From contig NZ_LT800494.1 of NCBI RefSeq assembly GCF_900166665.1, positions 2,105,144-2,169,143 of the forward strand: a DNA stretch of 64,000 bases, in the 5' to 3' direction. The notes below the pieces were generated by a model that searched no databases, was not told the DNA's origin, and saw only the letters and a list, made by a program, of their open reading frames with translations. The stretch is from Cytobacillus gottheilii (lineage in GTDB: Bacteria; Bacillota; Bacilli; Bacillales; Cytobacillaceae). Positions 44,165 to 52,933 of the stretch are shown here, piece after piece; position 1 is the first letter of the stretch, and every line of letters begins with the position of its first letter. A program made the translations under genes and the position numbers.

Positions 44165-44686
44165 ATGTCAAAGCAGCTTGAAATGAGGGAAATTTGTGAA
44201 ATGCATCAAAAGAGAATGTTTCAAATTGCCTACGGTGTCACTAGAGACTATTATCTTGCTCAGGATGTTGTTCAGGAGGCGCTAATTAAAGCTTATCATC
44301 ATTTGGAGTCTGTTGCCGACCGCAGCAAGCTTGGTGCATGGCTCGCTTCTATAACGACGAGAACGGCCATTGACTTTTTGCGGAAAGAAAAGAAGACACG
44401 AGAAAAAGTTGACGGGTATACAGAATTAGATAAAGTATATGCAGTCATGACGCAGAATGTTGAAAAAGAAGCTGAAGCCAACGAATTACAAGCAAAAATT
44501 TATCAGTATCTTAATACACTCTCACCTGAGCAAAAGCAATTGTTTCTTCTGAAAATTAAAGATGGACTAAAAGAAAGAGAAATAGCAGAGATATTAGAAA
44601 TGAACCCGAATACAGTTAAAACAAAGCTTTATCGGATGCGTAAACAATTAAAGGAATTGATCGCTGAACAGGATACAGCTTCATAA
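44165..44686 (+). CDS. ECF-type RNA polymerase sigma factor
   Basis: A 173-residue sigma-70-family protein with only regions 2 and 4. Region 2 is seen as LAQDVVQEALIKAYHHL and LGAWLASITTRTAIDFLR; region 4 as LSPEQKQLFLLKIKDGLKEREIAEIL and NTVKTKLYRMRKQL. It is the fourth gene of the GntR-ABC operon (28-base gap, GGGAGG site). No anti-sigma gene follows: the next feature is a terminator. Control could instead come from the GntR regulator or from the permease. Confidence 0.9.
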   Translation: MSKQLEMREICEMHQKRMFQIAYGVTRDYYLAQDVVQEALIKAYHHLESVADRSKLGAWLASITTRTAIDFLRKEKKTREKVDGYTELDKVYAVMTQNVEKEAEANELQAKIYQYLNTLSPEQKQLFLLKIKDGLKEREIAEILEMNPNTVKTKLYRMRKQLKELIAEQDTAS

Positions 44687-44722
44687 ACATTCATAAGAAA
44701 ATCAATAGTGATTTTGACTACT

Positions 44723-44762
44723 AACGCAGGAAATCCCACAAGAGGATATTCCTGCGTTTTTG
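44723..44762 (+). terminator. Terminator of the GntR-ABC-sigma operon
   Basis: AACGCAGGAAATCC / GGATATTCCTGCGTT stem followed by TTTT. Confidence 0.85.
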
Positions 44763-44794
44763 CTATGAATAAGATTAAAAGATAACGATAAATT

Positions 44795-45031
44795 TTACCA
44801 GAAAAACGGAAGGAATGCGATTGCAGCAATTGCTCCAAGAGCCAGTCCAGATCCGAAACCACCCCAGCCCCAGCCGTAGCCGAAGCCGCCATAATTACGG
44901 CCGCCTAAAGGTCTAAGGAATACTCGATTGGGAGAAACTCGGTCAATTATGCCGCGATGAACGGCACCATCACTCATTCTGATTTGCACAGGTCTTCCAA
45001 TTCCTCTTCTGCATGTGTCATAATGACCCAT
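44795..45031 (-). CDS. Small Gly/Trp-rich protein with Sm-like N-terminus
   Basis: A 78-residue protein. Residues 12-42 (RPVQIRMSDGAVHRGIIDRV then FLRPL) have the strand pattern of a minimal Sm-like or small-barrel fold. Residues 43-62 are rich in Gly, Tyr, Trp and Phe (NYGGFGYGWGWGG), and the C-terminus is hydrophobic (LALGAIAAIAFLPFFW), a possible membrane anchor. GGAGGTG (minus strand) precedes the ATG. I do not recognise a named gene; a spore-surface role is possible but unproven. Confidence 0.7.
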   Translation of the reverse strand: MGHYDTCRRGIGRPVQIRMSDGAVHRGIIDRVSPNRVFLRPLGGRNYGGFGYGWGWGGFGSGLALGAIAAIAFLPFFW

Positions 45032-45210
45032 AAATACACCTCCACGCTCATTTTTCCATTACAAGATTAGGTTATGTCCAAACTGAAAAAATGGTTAGGT
45101 TGTTGACAGGGTGCAAGAGCGGAAGTTTTTTTAGGCTTTAAACTTATAGTCAAAAACCTTCTGTATTCATACAATACAGCAGATTACTAACTAAGAAGGG
45201 AAGTGGACAG

Positions 45211-45933
45211 GTGACCTACTCGTATCATGATATGCTAGCCGCTTTTAAGGTTGGTCATGCCCATCCAGGAGGCAGGAGGCTTACTGAAAAACTATTAAAT
45301 AGCTTGCCGATTTCAACATCTGCAAAAGTGCTTGACGCTGGCTGTGGGATTGGAGAAACCACAGTGTATTTGGCTAGCAAATATCATTGCCAAGTATTTG
45401 CATTAGAACATAATAAACAAATGGCGGAACTAGCACAGCAAAGCTTTCATCTTCATTCGGTTTCAATTGAGCTTGAACGGGGAAATGTGGAGAATATGCC
45501 ATATGATTGTGAAGTCTTTGACTTTATCTTGGCAGAATCTGTTACGGCCTTTACAAATGTGAAGCAAACCTTATCAGAATATGCACGCGTATTAAAATCT
45601 GATGGTGTGTTATTGCTAAACGAAATGACAGTCGAAGACGAACTATTAGATATAGAAACAGAAGAACTAACACAGTTTTACGGGATGAACAGCTTATTAA
45701 CCGAAAGTGATTGGAAAGAAGCTTTTATAGAGGCCGGTTTCAATACAGTAGAAATGATAGAGGGGAAGACCATTTTGCAGGAGCTCGAAACGTACATTCC
45801 CGCAGAGGAAGACATGAGTCCTCCTAATATCACTTTAAATGAAGAATTGGAGAGGATAATGGCGATCCATCAAGAGCTTACCCTGCAGTTTGCCGATGTG
45901 TTAGGTTATCGCGTTTTTAAGGTGACTAAATAA
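45211..45933 (+). CDS. Class I SAM-dependent methyltransferase
   Basis: A 240-residue methyltransferase with Rossmann motif I VLDAGCGIGETTVYL, acidic loop VFALEHNKQM, and motif for post-I DFILAESVTAF. The N-terminal AHPGGRRLTEKLL segment is typical of a Bacillaceae family of unknown substrate. GTG start at 45211 with GAAGGGAAGTGG upstream. It is a single gene, so no substrate can be deduced. Confidence 0.85.
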   Translation: MTYSYHDMLAAFKVGHAHPGGRRLTEKLLNSLPISTSAKVLDAGCGIGETTVYLASKYHCQVFALEHNKQMAELAQQSFHLHSVSIELERGNVENMPYDCEVFDFILAESVTAFTNVKQTLSEYARVLKSDGVLLLNEMTVEDELLDIETEELTQFYGMNSLLTESDWKEAFIEAGFNTVEMIEGKTILQELETYIPAEEDMSPPNITLNEELERIMAIHQELTLQFADVLGYRVFKVTK

Positions 45934-46024
45934 ATGAATTGCTTTAAGAGGTAATAGTGCATGAAAAGAAACTTGGATCATATATATAGAATTGATATGT
46001 AAGGCATAGGGAAATGGAGAAAAA

Positions 46025-46627
46025 TTAAATACTCCAAATTTTTCTCCATAATATTCCGAACCAATCATGTTCATCTTCCTGTTCAACACGGTAATGATGT
46101 TCAGAAAGGTTTATAAAATCTGACATTTTCCCTTGGAAAACGAGCTGAAACGGGTTACTATTTTGTAAATCATGGGGGGTTACAAAACATGCTGGTTTTT
46201 GAAGATCGACCACATTCCCCTCTGAGAGAACGGTTGACACAAACTGTGAACAGAAAAAAGCATGAGTTCTGTTAATTTTTTTATGGAAGGGCAAGGCGAA
46301 AACTCCTAACAAATTATAACGATATCGATGCTTTTCCAACTCGATAGTAGTGATAAATTCCTGCATTTTTTGGTATTGATCCTCAGTAACATGGCATGAA
46401 TAAATCGCACATGATGCGTTTTGCAATAATCCTTTATAGACACTTTCCTTAACGAATCCCCCGATAAAAGGGTTTCTTTGTCTTTTTCTCCCAAAACTGT
46501 AGACTTGCAAAAATTGTGGGTCAAAGGAAAGAGAAGCATGATTATACGGTTTTCGTGTATACATTTTTATTAATCTAGTAAATAAAGTTCCAGTATCTGT
46601 TAAAATCAAATAGATTTTACGTTCCAT
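46025..46627 (-). CDS. Permuted NlpC/P60-like (YiiX-type) hydrolase
   Basis: A 200-residue cytoplasmic-looking protein with no signal peptide. The papain-like core is circularly permuted: the histidine comes first in KPYNHASLSFD (about residue 30) and the cysteine later in HAFFCSQFVS (about 125). Such YiiX/Lrat-like proteins are thiol hydrolases or acyltransferases of mostly unknown function. AAGGAGAT (minus strand) precedes the ATG. Confidence 0.78.
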   Translation of the reverse strand: MERKIYLILTDTGTLFTRLIKMYTRKPYNHASLSFDPQFLQVYSFGRKRQRNPFIGGFVKESVYKGLLQNASCAIYSCHVTEDQYQKMQEFITTIELEKHRYRYNLLGVFALPFHKKINRTHAFFCSQFVSTVLSEGNVVDLQKPACFVTPHDLQNSNPFQLVFQGKMSDFINLSEHHYRVEQEDEHDWFGILWRKIWSI

Positions 46628-47220
46628 GAGAATATCTCCTTTATAGGCAGTTAATCTTCTGTCTTTTTTCCAGCTTGCTACTAATATAGATAAAATGATT
46701 ATGTAAAAAGATGATTAATCGTATAAAAACGAATATAATATTCTTACCTGATACGAACAGTCTAACAGTCATACAATTTGTATAAAAGGAACCGGAGATT
46801 TAAACTCAACTAAGACTAGAGACTTATTTGATATAGAAGTACTATTGTATGTAAGACGATTGAAGTACATGATTTGTTTCATTTTTTTTAAAATTTTACA
46901 AAAAATTAATTTAGATAACTGCTGCCTGGCAAGGCAGTAAGACGAATAATCAGGTATGGTTGCATGTATATATTCTGAATAGGTATATATAAACATTTAA
47001 TCTATCCTTTATGAGAATAAGAAGGGTAAATGTACCTGGATCTGTTTTACCTATTTGTATTCAATGAACATTTTCAAAGAAAGAACGATGTCAGTAAAAT
47101 TATTACGATAAAAATGGTATAATAATTGCAGGAAAAAGTTGCTGAGTGAAAAAGAAATTTTTTGTAAATAATATAGGGTATTGCATTTATATGTACTTGA
47201 AGGGAGTTCGTTGATACAGA
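46628..47220. other. 593-base AT-rich region without a recognised gene
   Basis: Between the YiiX-like gene and pssA. It contains a short hairpin CTGCCT-GGCA-AGGCAG (46922-46937) without a T-run, and a TATAAT at 47118-47123 that is the likely pssA -10. No frame with a ribosome-binding site and recognisable product was found. Confidence 0.4.
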
Positions 47221-47913
47221 GTGAGATTTATTAAAATGATCCCGAATATGATGACACTCGGGAATTTATATTGCGGATTTTTATCGATCGGATTTGCAGC
47301 ATATGGACAATACAACAATGCCGCGATTTTAATTATTATTGGAATGATGCTTGATAGTATGGATGGTCGTGCTGCCCGTATGTTAAAAGCAGATAGTACT
47401 TTAGGCAAAGAGCTGGACTCTCTTGCAGATATCGTGACATTTGGGGTAGCACCTTCATTTTTAGTTTATTATACATATTTCTCTCAATTTGGAATGCTTG
47501 GCATGGCGATTTCAGGGTTATTCCCTTTATTTGGTGCATTCAGGCTTGCCCGATTCAATATTAGTACGAGTAAAGCAAGTATGCACTACTTTATTGGTGT
47601 GCCAATCACAGCAGCTGGCGGGATTCTTGCCATCCTTACCTTGTTTGGCCATCACCTTCCTAATATTGTAACAACAGTTGTTTTCACAGCACTTTGCTTT
47701 TTGATGGTTAGCCGTATCCGTATTCCAAGCTTTAAAGAAATTCCGCTACCGAAGTATGGAACAATTGTTACGATTTTTCTTGGATGCTTGCTGTTTGTTT
47801 TATATAAAGGGACCTATAATACGTATCCATATTTAATTTACATAGCAACTCCACTTTATATTGCTTATATAGCATATATGTTTAAAAAAGGAAAAGAGAA
47901 AAAAGAAGAGTAA
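47221..47913 (+). CDS. pssA: CDP-diacylglycerol-serine O-phosphatidyltransferase
   Basis: A 230-residue integral membrane enzyme that makes phosphatidylserine, precursor of phosphatidylethanolamine. The CDP-alcohol phosphotransferase signature is complete: DSMDGRAARMLKADSTLGKE followed by LDSLAD. About six to eight hydrophobic segments. The start is GTG at 47221, immediately after an in-frame stop; GGGAG lies rather far upstream, so ATG 47236 is an alternative. The psd gene is not adjacent in the visible sequence. Confidence 0.9.
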   Translation: MRFIKMIPNMMTLGNLYCGFLSIGFAAYGQYNNAAILIIIGMMLDSMDGRAARMLKADSTLGKELDSLADIVTFGVAPSFLVYYTYFSQFGMLGMAISGLFPLFGAFRLARFNISTSKASMHYFIGVPITAAGGILAILTLFGHHLPNIVTTVVFTALCFLMVSRIRIPSFKEIPLPKYGTIVTIFLGCLLFVLYKGTYNTYPYLIYIATPLYIAYIAYMFKKGKEKKEE

Positions 47914-47915
47914 TG

Positions 47916-47951
47916 AAAGTGCCTTGCATGACGTGTATGCAAGGCACTTTT
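47916..47951. terminator. Bidirectional terminator after pssA
   Basis: AAAGTGCCTTGCAT / ATGCAAGGCACTTT, a perfect 14-bp stem between convergent genes. Confidence 0.9.
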
Positions 47952-47963
47952 ATAAGTGGTTAT

Positions 47964-48332
47964 TTACTTATAAAATACTTTTTCAATGTTGTACTTAGCC
48001 TCTAAAGAATTGATAATATAGGTTTCGTAAATTTCACGCTCCATTGCATCATCAACAATGATAATGGCAATCTTATAGACATCATCACGATACTTTTTAA
48101 TAGGAGAAACATTATCCTCAAAATGCTTTTTTACACGCTGTCTTAATTTGCGTGCCTTTCCTACAAACATTAACTTTTCATGAGCATCCAAAAATAAAAT
48201 AAGGCCGCCTTTATCTCTTGGAATTTTATGATAATCAACAAATCCGTAGTCGTTGCTGATAACAGACGATGATTGATCAGGCTGCTTTTTTGTAATTACT
48301 AGATTCGGTTCTGGAATTTCAATTTTTATCAT
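47964..48332 (-). CDS. GIY-YIG domain protein, YurQ-like
   Basis: A 122-residue protein containing a GIY-YIG type fold similar to the N-terminal nuclease domain of UvrC: GLILFLDAHEKLMFVGKARK, RQRVKKHF, DDAMEREIYETYII. The canonical GIY and YIG tripeptides are altered (GLI, FVG), so catalytic activity is uncertain. It resembles the small B. subtilis YurQ. The start at 48332 follows AGGAAG; an in-frame GTG at 48341 is less well placed. Confidence 0.7.
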   Translation of the reverse strand: MIKIEIPEPNLVITKKQPDQSSSVISNDYGFVDYHKIPRDKGGLILFLDAHEKLMFVGKARKLRQRVKKHFEDNVSPIKKYRDDVYKIAIIIVDDAMEREIYETYIINSLEAKYNIEKVFYK

Positions 48333-48391
48333 ATTTATCACTTCCTATTCTGCTGTAAATAGTACCATAAAACGAAAAGAAATAAAAATCT

Positions 48392-48437
48392 CAGAAAAAA
48401 TAATCTACTTGCATATTAGAGTACAATGCAAGTAGAT
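48392..48437 (-). terminator. Terminator of the molybdopterin oxidoreductase gene
   Basis: ATCTACTTGCAT / ATGCAAGTAGAT stem; on the minus strand it is followed by TATTTTTTC. Confidence 0.85.
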
Positions 48438-48448
48438 ATGAATTTTAA

Positions 48449-50491
48449 TCAACTAATTTTACTTACATTTACACGTCCAGAGAAAAAGGTTGCTCCGTCT
48501 CCTATATCGGAGAGACGGTCAGGCGTTAATGCATTGACGAGCTGAATTTTGCCATCTTGATCTGACCATAATCCTTGTGTAACAGCAACACCTGGAAGAA
48601 CATTATCTCCAACTGCGGCTCTAAGTTCACATATTCCCCTGTCATTCCAAACTTTGACCATTTCTCCATCATCAATAAAAAGTCTGCTGGCATCGGCACT
48701 ATTTAAGTGAACTTTTGGCTCTTTTTCAAGCTTTTGATGTTTATCATTGTTTGAGAATGTACTGTTCAAAAAATTATGATTTGGTCCTGGAATAAACATG
48801 AACTCATAATCACCATCAGGCTGAATAGGAACAAAAATCGGCAATGGGTCATACCCGTCTTGAATCATCGTTTCTGAATAAAGCTCAATTTTGCCGCTGG
48901 CTGTCGGCAGGTTCTCTAATAACGAATGGCTCATGTCAGCCTTCATATATTGATTTTCTTTTAAAACGCCTAATGTTATATGGCTGGTGTAAGGGTTTTG
49001 TTCATTATCTAGAGAAGCTTGAATCAGTTCTTCGTCCGTCACTGTAAAAGCCTCATCTGAGATTCCCATTTCGGCAGCCAGCAGCCTGAAAACCTCAGTA
49101 TTTGATTTTGCTTCACCAAACGGTTCAATAACCGGCTGCTGCAGCTGGACATAGTGATGCCAATAGGATGCATAGAAATCAGTGTTCTCATAAGACGAAG
49201 TTGCGGGCAAAACAATATCTGCCATCTTCGCTGTTTCCGTTAAAAACAGATCATGAACAACTAAAAATAAATCATCACGGAGCAGGCCTTGTCGCACCTT
49301 ATTTGCACTTGGTGCCACAACAGCAGGATTGCTGTTATATACAAACATGGATCGCACAGGATCTTCGGTTTGAAGCAGGGCATCACCGATTTGGTTCATA
49401 TTAATGACACGGGTTTCTTTGTTTGCCAGTAAGTCCGGTCGCTGTAGCTGATCTTCATTGTGAGCCAGGAACCCGGAATTAGATTTGATGGCTCCTCCGC
49501 CCTTTTTTGCCCAATGTCCGGTGACAGCAGGCAGACAGGAAATGGCTCTAGTCGCCATTCCTCCATTATCATGATGCTGAAGACCGTTTCCAATTCGTAT
49601 AAAAGCGGAAGGAGAAGTAGCATACATAGTGGCCAGCTCATGTAGATCTTCTACTGATACCCCGGTAATCGCAGCTGTTTGTTCGGGAGTAAATGATTTT
49701 ACATGCTCTCTCAGCTCTTTATGACCAACTGTATGTTCCTGCATAAAGGCTTCGTCAACTAGATTATTGTTGAAGAGAATATGCATTAAACCAAGTGCAA
49801 GCATGCCGTCGGTACCTGGCTTGATAGGAATAAACCAATCCGCAAGCCTGCCAGTCTGGTTTTTATGCACATCGATGACAACTATTTTAGCTCCATTTTT
49901 TCTCGCTTTCTGAGCAAGCATAACCTGGTGCATATTCGTGCTGACTGCATTTATTCCCCAGAAGATGATGAGTTTAGAGTGAATGGTATCCTCGGGATCT
50001 ACGCCGATATTTCCCCCCATCGTATACGAATACCCTTTTGTACCGGCAGATTGGCAGATTTTTCGGTCAAGCTGAGAAGCGCCTAATTTATTGAAAAATC
50101 GCCGATCCATTCCTTCTGATGTAATGAGACCCATATTTCCATAAAAGCTATACGGCAAAATACTTTCAGTACCATGTTCCTGGATTAGCTTTTTCCAGCG
50201 GGATGTTATTTCTGCGATCGCTTCTTCCCATGAAATACGCACAAATTTGCCTTCACCTTTATCTCCAATTCGCTTAAGCGGATATTGCAAGCGATTTTCA
50301 TCGTATAACCTGCTTGTCATATGTCTTACTTTATTGCAGATGCTTCCCTGTGTTACAGGGTGATTAGGGTCTCCTTCGATTTTAGTGATTTTTCCGTCTT
50401 CCTTATGAATAAGAAGCCCGCACTGATCAGGGCAATCAAGAGAGCAAACAGATGGAAAGACTCCGTTTTTTTGATCTATATAAGATGTCAT
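48449..50491 (-). CDS. Molybdopterin oxidoreductase, YoaE/YyaE-like
   Basis: A 680-residue Mo-bis-MGD protein. The N-terminal iron-sulfur motif is CSLDCPDQC ... C (Cys16, 20, 24 and ICNK). The predicted metal ligand region is LDRKICQSAGTKG. Other family marks are FWGINAVSTNMHQ, PIKPGTDGMLALG and the C-terminal cofactor-binding PGPNHNFLNSTFSN. It resembles the B. subtilis YoaE/YyaE enzymes annotated as formate dehydrogenase-like but of unproven substrate. No electron-transfer subunit is adjacent. It is not part of the nitrate cluster 20 kb away. Confidence 0.85.
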   Translation of the reverse strand: MTSYIDQKNGVFPSVCSLDCPDQCGLLIHKEDGKITKIEGDPNHPVTQGSICNKVRHMTSRLYDENRLQYPLKRIGDKGEGKFVRISWEEAIAEITSRWKKLIQEHGTESILPYSFYGNMGLITSEGMDRRFFNKLGASQLDRKICQSAGTKGYSYTMGGNIGVDPEDTIHSKLIIFWGINAVSTNMHQVMLAQKARKNGAKIVVIDVHKNQTGRLADWFIPIKPGTDGMLALGLMHILFNNNLVDEAFMQEHTVGHKELREHVKSFTPEQTAAITGVSVEDLHELATMYATSPSAFIRIGNGLQHHDNGGMATRAISCLPAVTGHWAKKGGGAIKSNSGFLAHNEDQLQRPDLLANKETRVINMNQIGDALLQTEDPVRSMFVYNSNPAVVAPSANKVRQGLLRDDLFLVVHDLFLTETAKMADIVLPATSSYENTDFYASYWHHYVQLQQPVIEPFGEAKSNTEVFRLLAAEMGISDEAFTVTDEELIQASLDNEQNPYTSHITLGVLKENQYMKADMSHSLLENLPTASGKIELYSETMIQDGYDPLPIFVPIQPDGDYEFMFIPGPNHNFLNSTFSNNDKHQKLEKEPKVHLNSADASRLFIDDGEMVKVWNDRGICELRAAVGDNVLPGVAVTQGLWSDQDGKIQLVNALTPDRLSDIGDGATFFSGRVNVSKIS

Positions 50492-50809
50492 AAAAATAAA
50501 CTCCTTTATTGAATGGCAGACTGTTAGTTGAAAATGATAAAAGGATCAGAAGGATAAGTAAATGTAAAAAACGATAAAGATTCAGTAAAAAACAGTCTAT
50601 CGTAACTTTATAATTTATAAATTATTACTATCATAAGATAGTTTATTTCAACCCGCAATAAGAACGTATTGGCTATTGATGTTTTTCTTTAAGGATAAGG
50701 TATAAATCTGTGTAAAAACGTTTCTGCTGCTATTGCCAAAAAAGAATATAATATAAGATAATAAAGGGTGTTTCGGATTCCTAAATAAGCAACAAGTAAG
50801 GAGTATACT
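50492..50809. other. Divergent intergenic region
   Basis: 318 AT-rich bases between the oxidoreductase and MATE genes. It contains an ACTATC-ATAA-GATAGT inverted repeat near 50628-50643 and TATAAT-like elements near 50750 before the MATE gene. No gene or known RNA element recognised. Confidence 0.4.
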
Positions 50810-52177
50810 ATGCATCAAACGAATACAACTTTAGAAAAAATAAAGCAAATCACCATTCTTTTACTTCCAATCTTAATTACTCAGCTTGGAATGTTCTCGA
50901 TGGTATTTTTTAATACGATCATGTCAGGGAAGTATCATTCAAGTGATCTTGCAGGAGTTGCGATCGGCACGTCTATCTGGAATCCAATCTTTACAGGTTT
51001 AAGCGGAATATTAATTGCTGTCAGCCCGCTTGCTGCACAAAAATTCGGTGAGAAAAAAACAGAAGATGTTGCCTCTATTGTTAAGAATGGGATACATTTA
51101 GCCATTGTGATTGCTATCATCGTCCTGTCAGCTGGATATTTATTTTTAGATGAGTTATTGCTTTTTATGAGTTTAGAGCAGCATGTTCATCATACTGCCT
51201 ATCATTACTTAATTGGTCTTAGTTTTGGCATCCTTCCACTATTTCTCTTTAATGTATTGCGTTCCTTTATATATGCCTTAGGGAAAACAAGAATCATTAT
51301 GGTGATTTTATTAATGGCACTTCCAATCAACTTAGTACTAAACTATGTGCTAATTTTTGGCGCATTTGGGTTTCCGGAACTCGGAGGAGCGGGAGGAGGG
51401 TATGCAACTGCGGTTACTTATTGGTGTATCCTTGCTATGACTTTGCTTGTCATAATCAAACAAGAACCGTTTTCTCGGTTTAAGATAATGAACAATTTGC
51501 GCGGTTTTGATCCAAAAGGAAGTGCAGAAATTTTAAAAATAGGTGTGCCGATGGGATTATCGACTTTTTTCGAAACAAGTATGTTTGCCGCTGTAACGAT
51601 CTTAATCAGTAAATTCAGTATTACTACTATAGCATCCTATCAAACTGCCTTAAATATTGTCTCCTTTTTATATATGATTCCAATTAGTGTATCAATGGCG
51701 CTGACAGTGTTAGTAGGCTTTGAAGTGGGAGCCAAACGCTATAATGATGCAAGAATTTACAGCTGGCTGGGCATAAGCATGGCCATGCTCGTTGCTCTTT
51801 TTACGGGATTATTGGTTGTACTGTTCAGGGAACAGGTGGCAGGGTTTTATTCGAATGAACCAGCAGTTATTTCATTAACTGGAAGCTTTTTAATTTATGC
51901 GCTGTTTTTCCAGGTTTCAGATGCTCTGCAGGTTACCGCACTGGCTGCTTTACGAGGGTACAAAGATGTAAATATAGCATTTGTAATCACCTTGATTGCT
52001 TATTGGGGTGTTTGTCTTCCTCTTGGTTATTTTTTATCCCACTATACAGAGATGGGGGCAACAGGTTATTGGATTGGCCTAACTGCGGGGCTATTGGCTG
52101 CAGGAATTGCTCTGATGGGAAGGTTGCTGCTGATTCAAAAGCGCCTTAAGATGGGGATCAGACAAAGCCATGCCTAG
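50810..52177 (+). CDS. MATE-family multidrug efflux protein (NorM-like)
   Basis: A 455-residue transporter with about twelve hydrophobic segments in two halves. Typical MATE features are the N-terminal LPILITQLGMFSMVFFNTIMSG, repeated loops GVAIGTSIWNP and GLSTFFETSMFAA, and the mid-protein LNYVLIFGAFGFPELGGAG. MATE proteins export cationic drugs or metabolites in exchange for Na+ or H+. AAGGAG precedes the ATG. It is a single gene and the substrate is unknown. Confidence 0.9.
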   Translation: MHQTNTTLEKIKQITILLLPILITQLGMFSMVFFNTIMSGKYHSSDLAGVAIGTSIWNPIFTGLSGILIAVSPLAAQKFGEKKTEDVASIVKNGIHLAIVIAIIVLSAGYLFLDELLLFMSLEQHVHHTAYHYLIGLSFGILPLFLFNVLRSFIYALGKTRIIMVILLMALPINLVLNYVLIFGAFGFPELGGAGGGYATAVTYWCILAMTLLVIIKQEPFSRFKIMNNLRGFDPKGSAEILKIGVPMGLSTFFETSMFAAVTILISKFSITTIASYQTALNIVSFLYMIPISVSMALTVLVGFEVGAKRYNDARIYSWLGISMAMLVALFTGLLVVLFREQVAGFYSNEPAVISLTGSFLIYALFFQVSDALQVTALAALRGYKDVNIAFVITLIAYWGVCLPLGYFLSHYTEMGATGYWIGLTAGLLAAGIALMGRLLLIQKRLKMGIRQSHA

Positions 52178-52349
52178 ATAGAATGCTGTGATATCTTAAC
52201 GTAACAGGTAGTATTGATAGAAATAGCAAACAACGATCTTGGCTGAACTAAGTAAGAGTACTTCCGTGCAGCTTTATATATGAAGTTGCAATAAAAGAAG
52301 CTGAGAAGATATTTATCCTAACATTAAAGCCAAACGAGGGATTAATATT

Positions 52350-52456
52350 TATTTGAAATGAAGCGGAGGACACTCGGCTCATAGTGAAATAGAGGAAAGG
52401 GGGAGACCCCTCGGAATGCGAGTGTCCGCAGCGCAATGTAAAGGACTTGTTGCAGC
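52350..52456 (+). repeat. Minimal copy E of the palindromic repeat (core only)
   Basis: About 105 bp holding only the core: TGAAGCGGAGGACACTCG on the left and CGAGTGTCCGCAGCGCAATG on the right. The inner arm (the CTTCGAGGAGGCTCAGC region of full copies) and both outer ends are missing. GGACACTCG pairs perfectly with CGAGTGTCC, where other copies have GGACCCTCG with CGAGGGTCC. Confidence 0.75.
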
Positions 52457-52509
52457 TAAAGGAATGCTATTATATTCGTTTTTACAATAGTGATTAAAGT
52501 TTTGACTAA

Positions 52510-52725
52510 TTATATTTCGCCAGATTGTCCCCATTCTTCATATAAACCAGTTCCGTTGCAGCCATGGCAATTTAGAGATTCACTATTATACAAATACATG
52601 CTTGCTGGAAAAATAAGAAATCCTCGGCCATTGCAATCAGGGCATTTATTTTCTTCTTTCATTTTAGACATGTGATCTTCATATTTTGCGTTTTTCCAAT
52701 TTTGAAAGGAACCAAACAATCCCAT
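52510..52725 (-). CDS. Small zinc-ribbon (DnaJ CR-type) protein
   Basis: A 71-residue protein with two DnaJ-like CxxCxGxG repeats: CPDCNGRG (residues 28-35) and CHGCNGTG (53-60), expected to bind one zinc. The N-terminus MGLFGSFQNWKNAKYEDHM is amphipathic. GAGGTGAA (minus strand) precedes the ATG. Similar small proteins occur in Bacillaceae without known function; an accessory chaperone role is only a guess. Confidence 0.75.
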   Translation of the reverse strand: MGLFGSFQNWKNAKYEDHMSKMKEENKCPDCNGRGFLIFPASMYLYNSESLNCHGCNGTGLYEEWGQSGEI

Positions 52726-52933
52726 TGCTATTCACCTCGCATTTTTCCTTATTTTGTATAAGAAACTTTTATTTTATACATTATATTAAAGGTCAGGCGA
52801 ATTGGTTTATGCTCATAAGGAGAGAAACAAAATTTTTATTATGCAATTTCAAAAAAACAGGAGTATAATAACCCATTAATAGCTATAAAAAGCTAGAGTG
52901 TAGACAAATTAACTTAAAAAAGGAGTCTTTGTA

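Noticed and set aside
52726-52933. yybP-ykoY manganese riboswitch before the TerC gene
   Set aside because: The region is AT-rich and lacks the paired GGGGAGUA-type and helical elements of that riboswitch.
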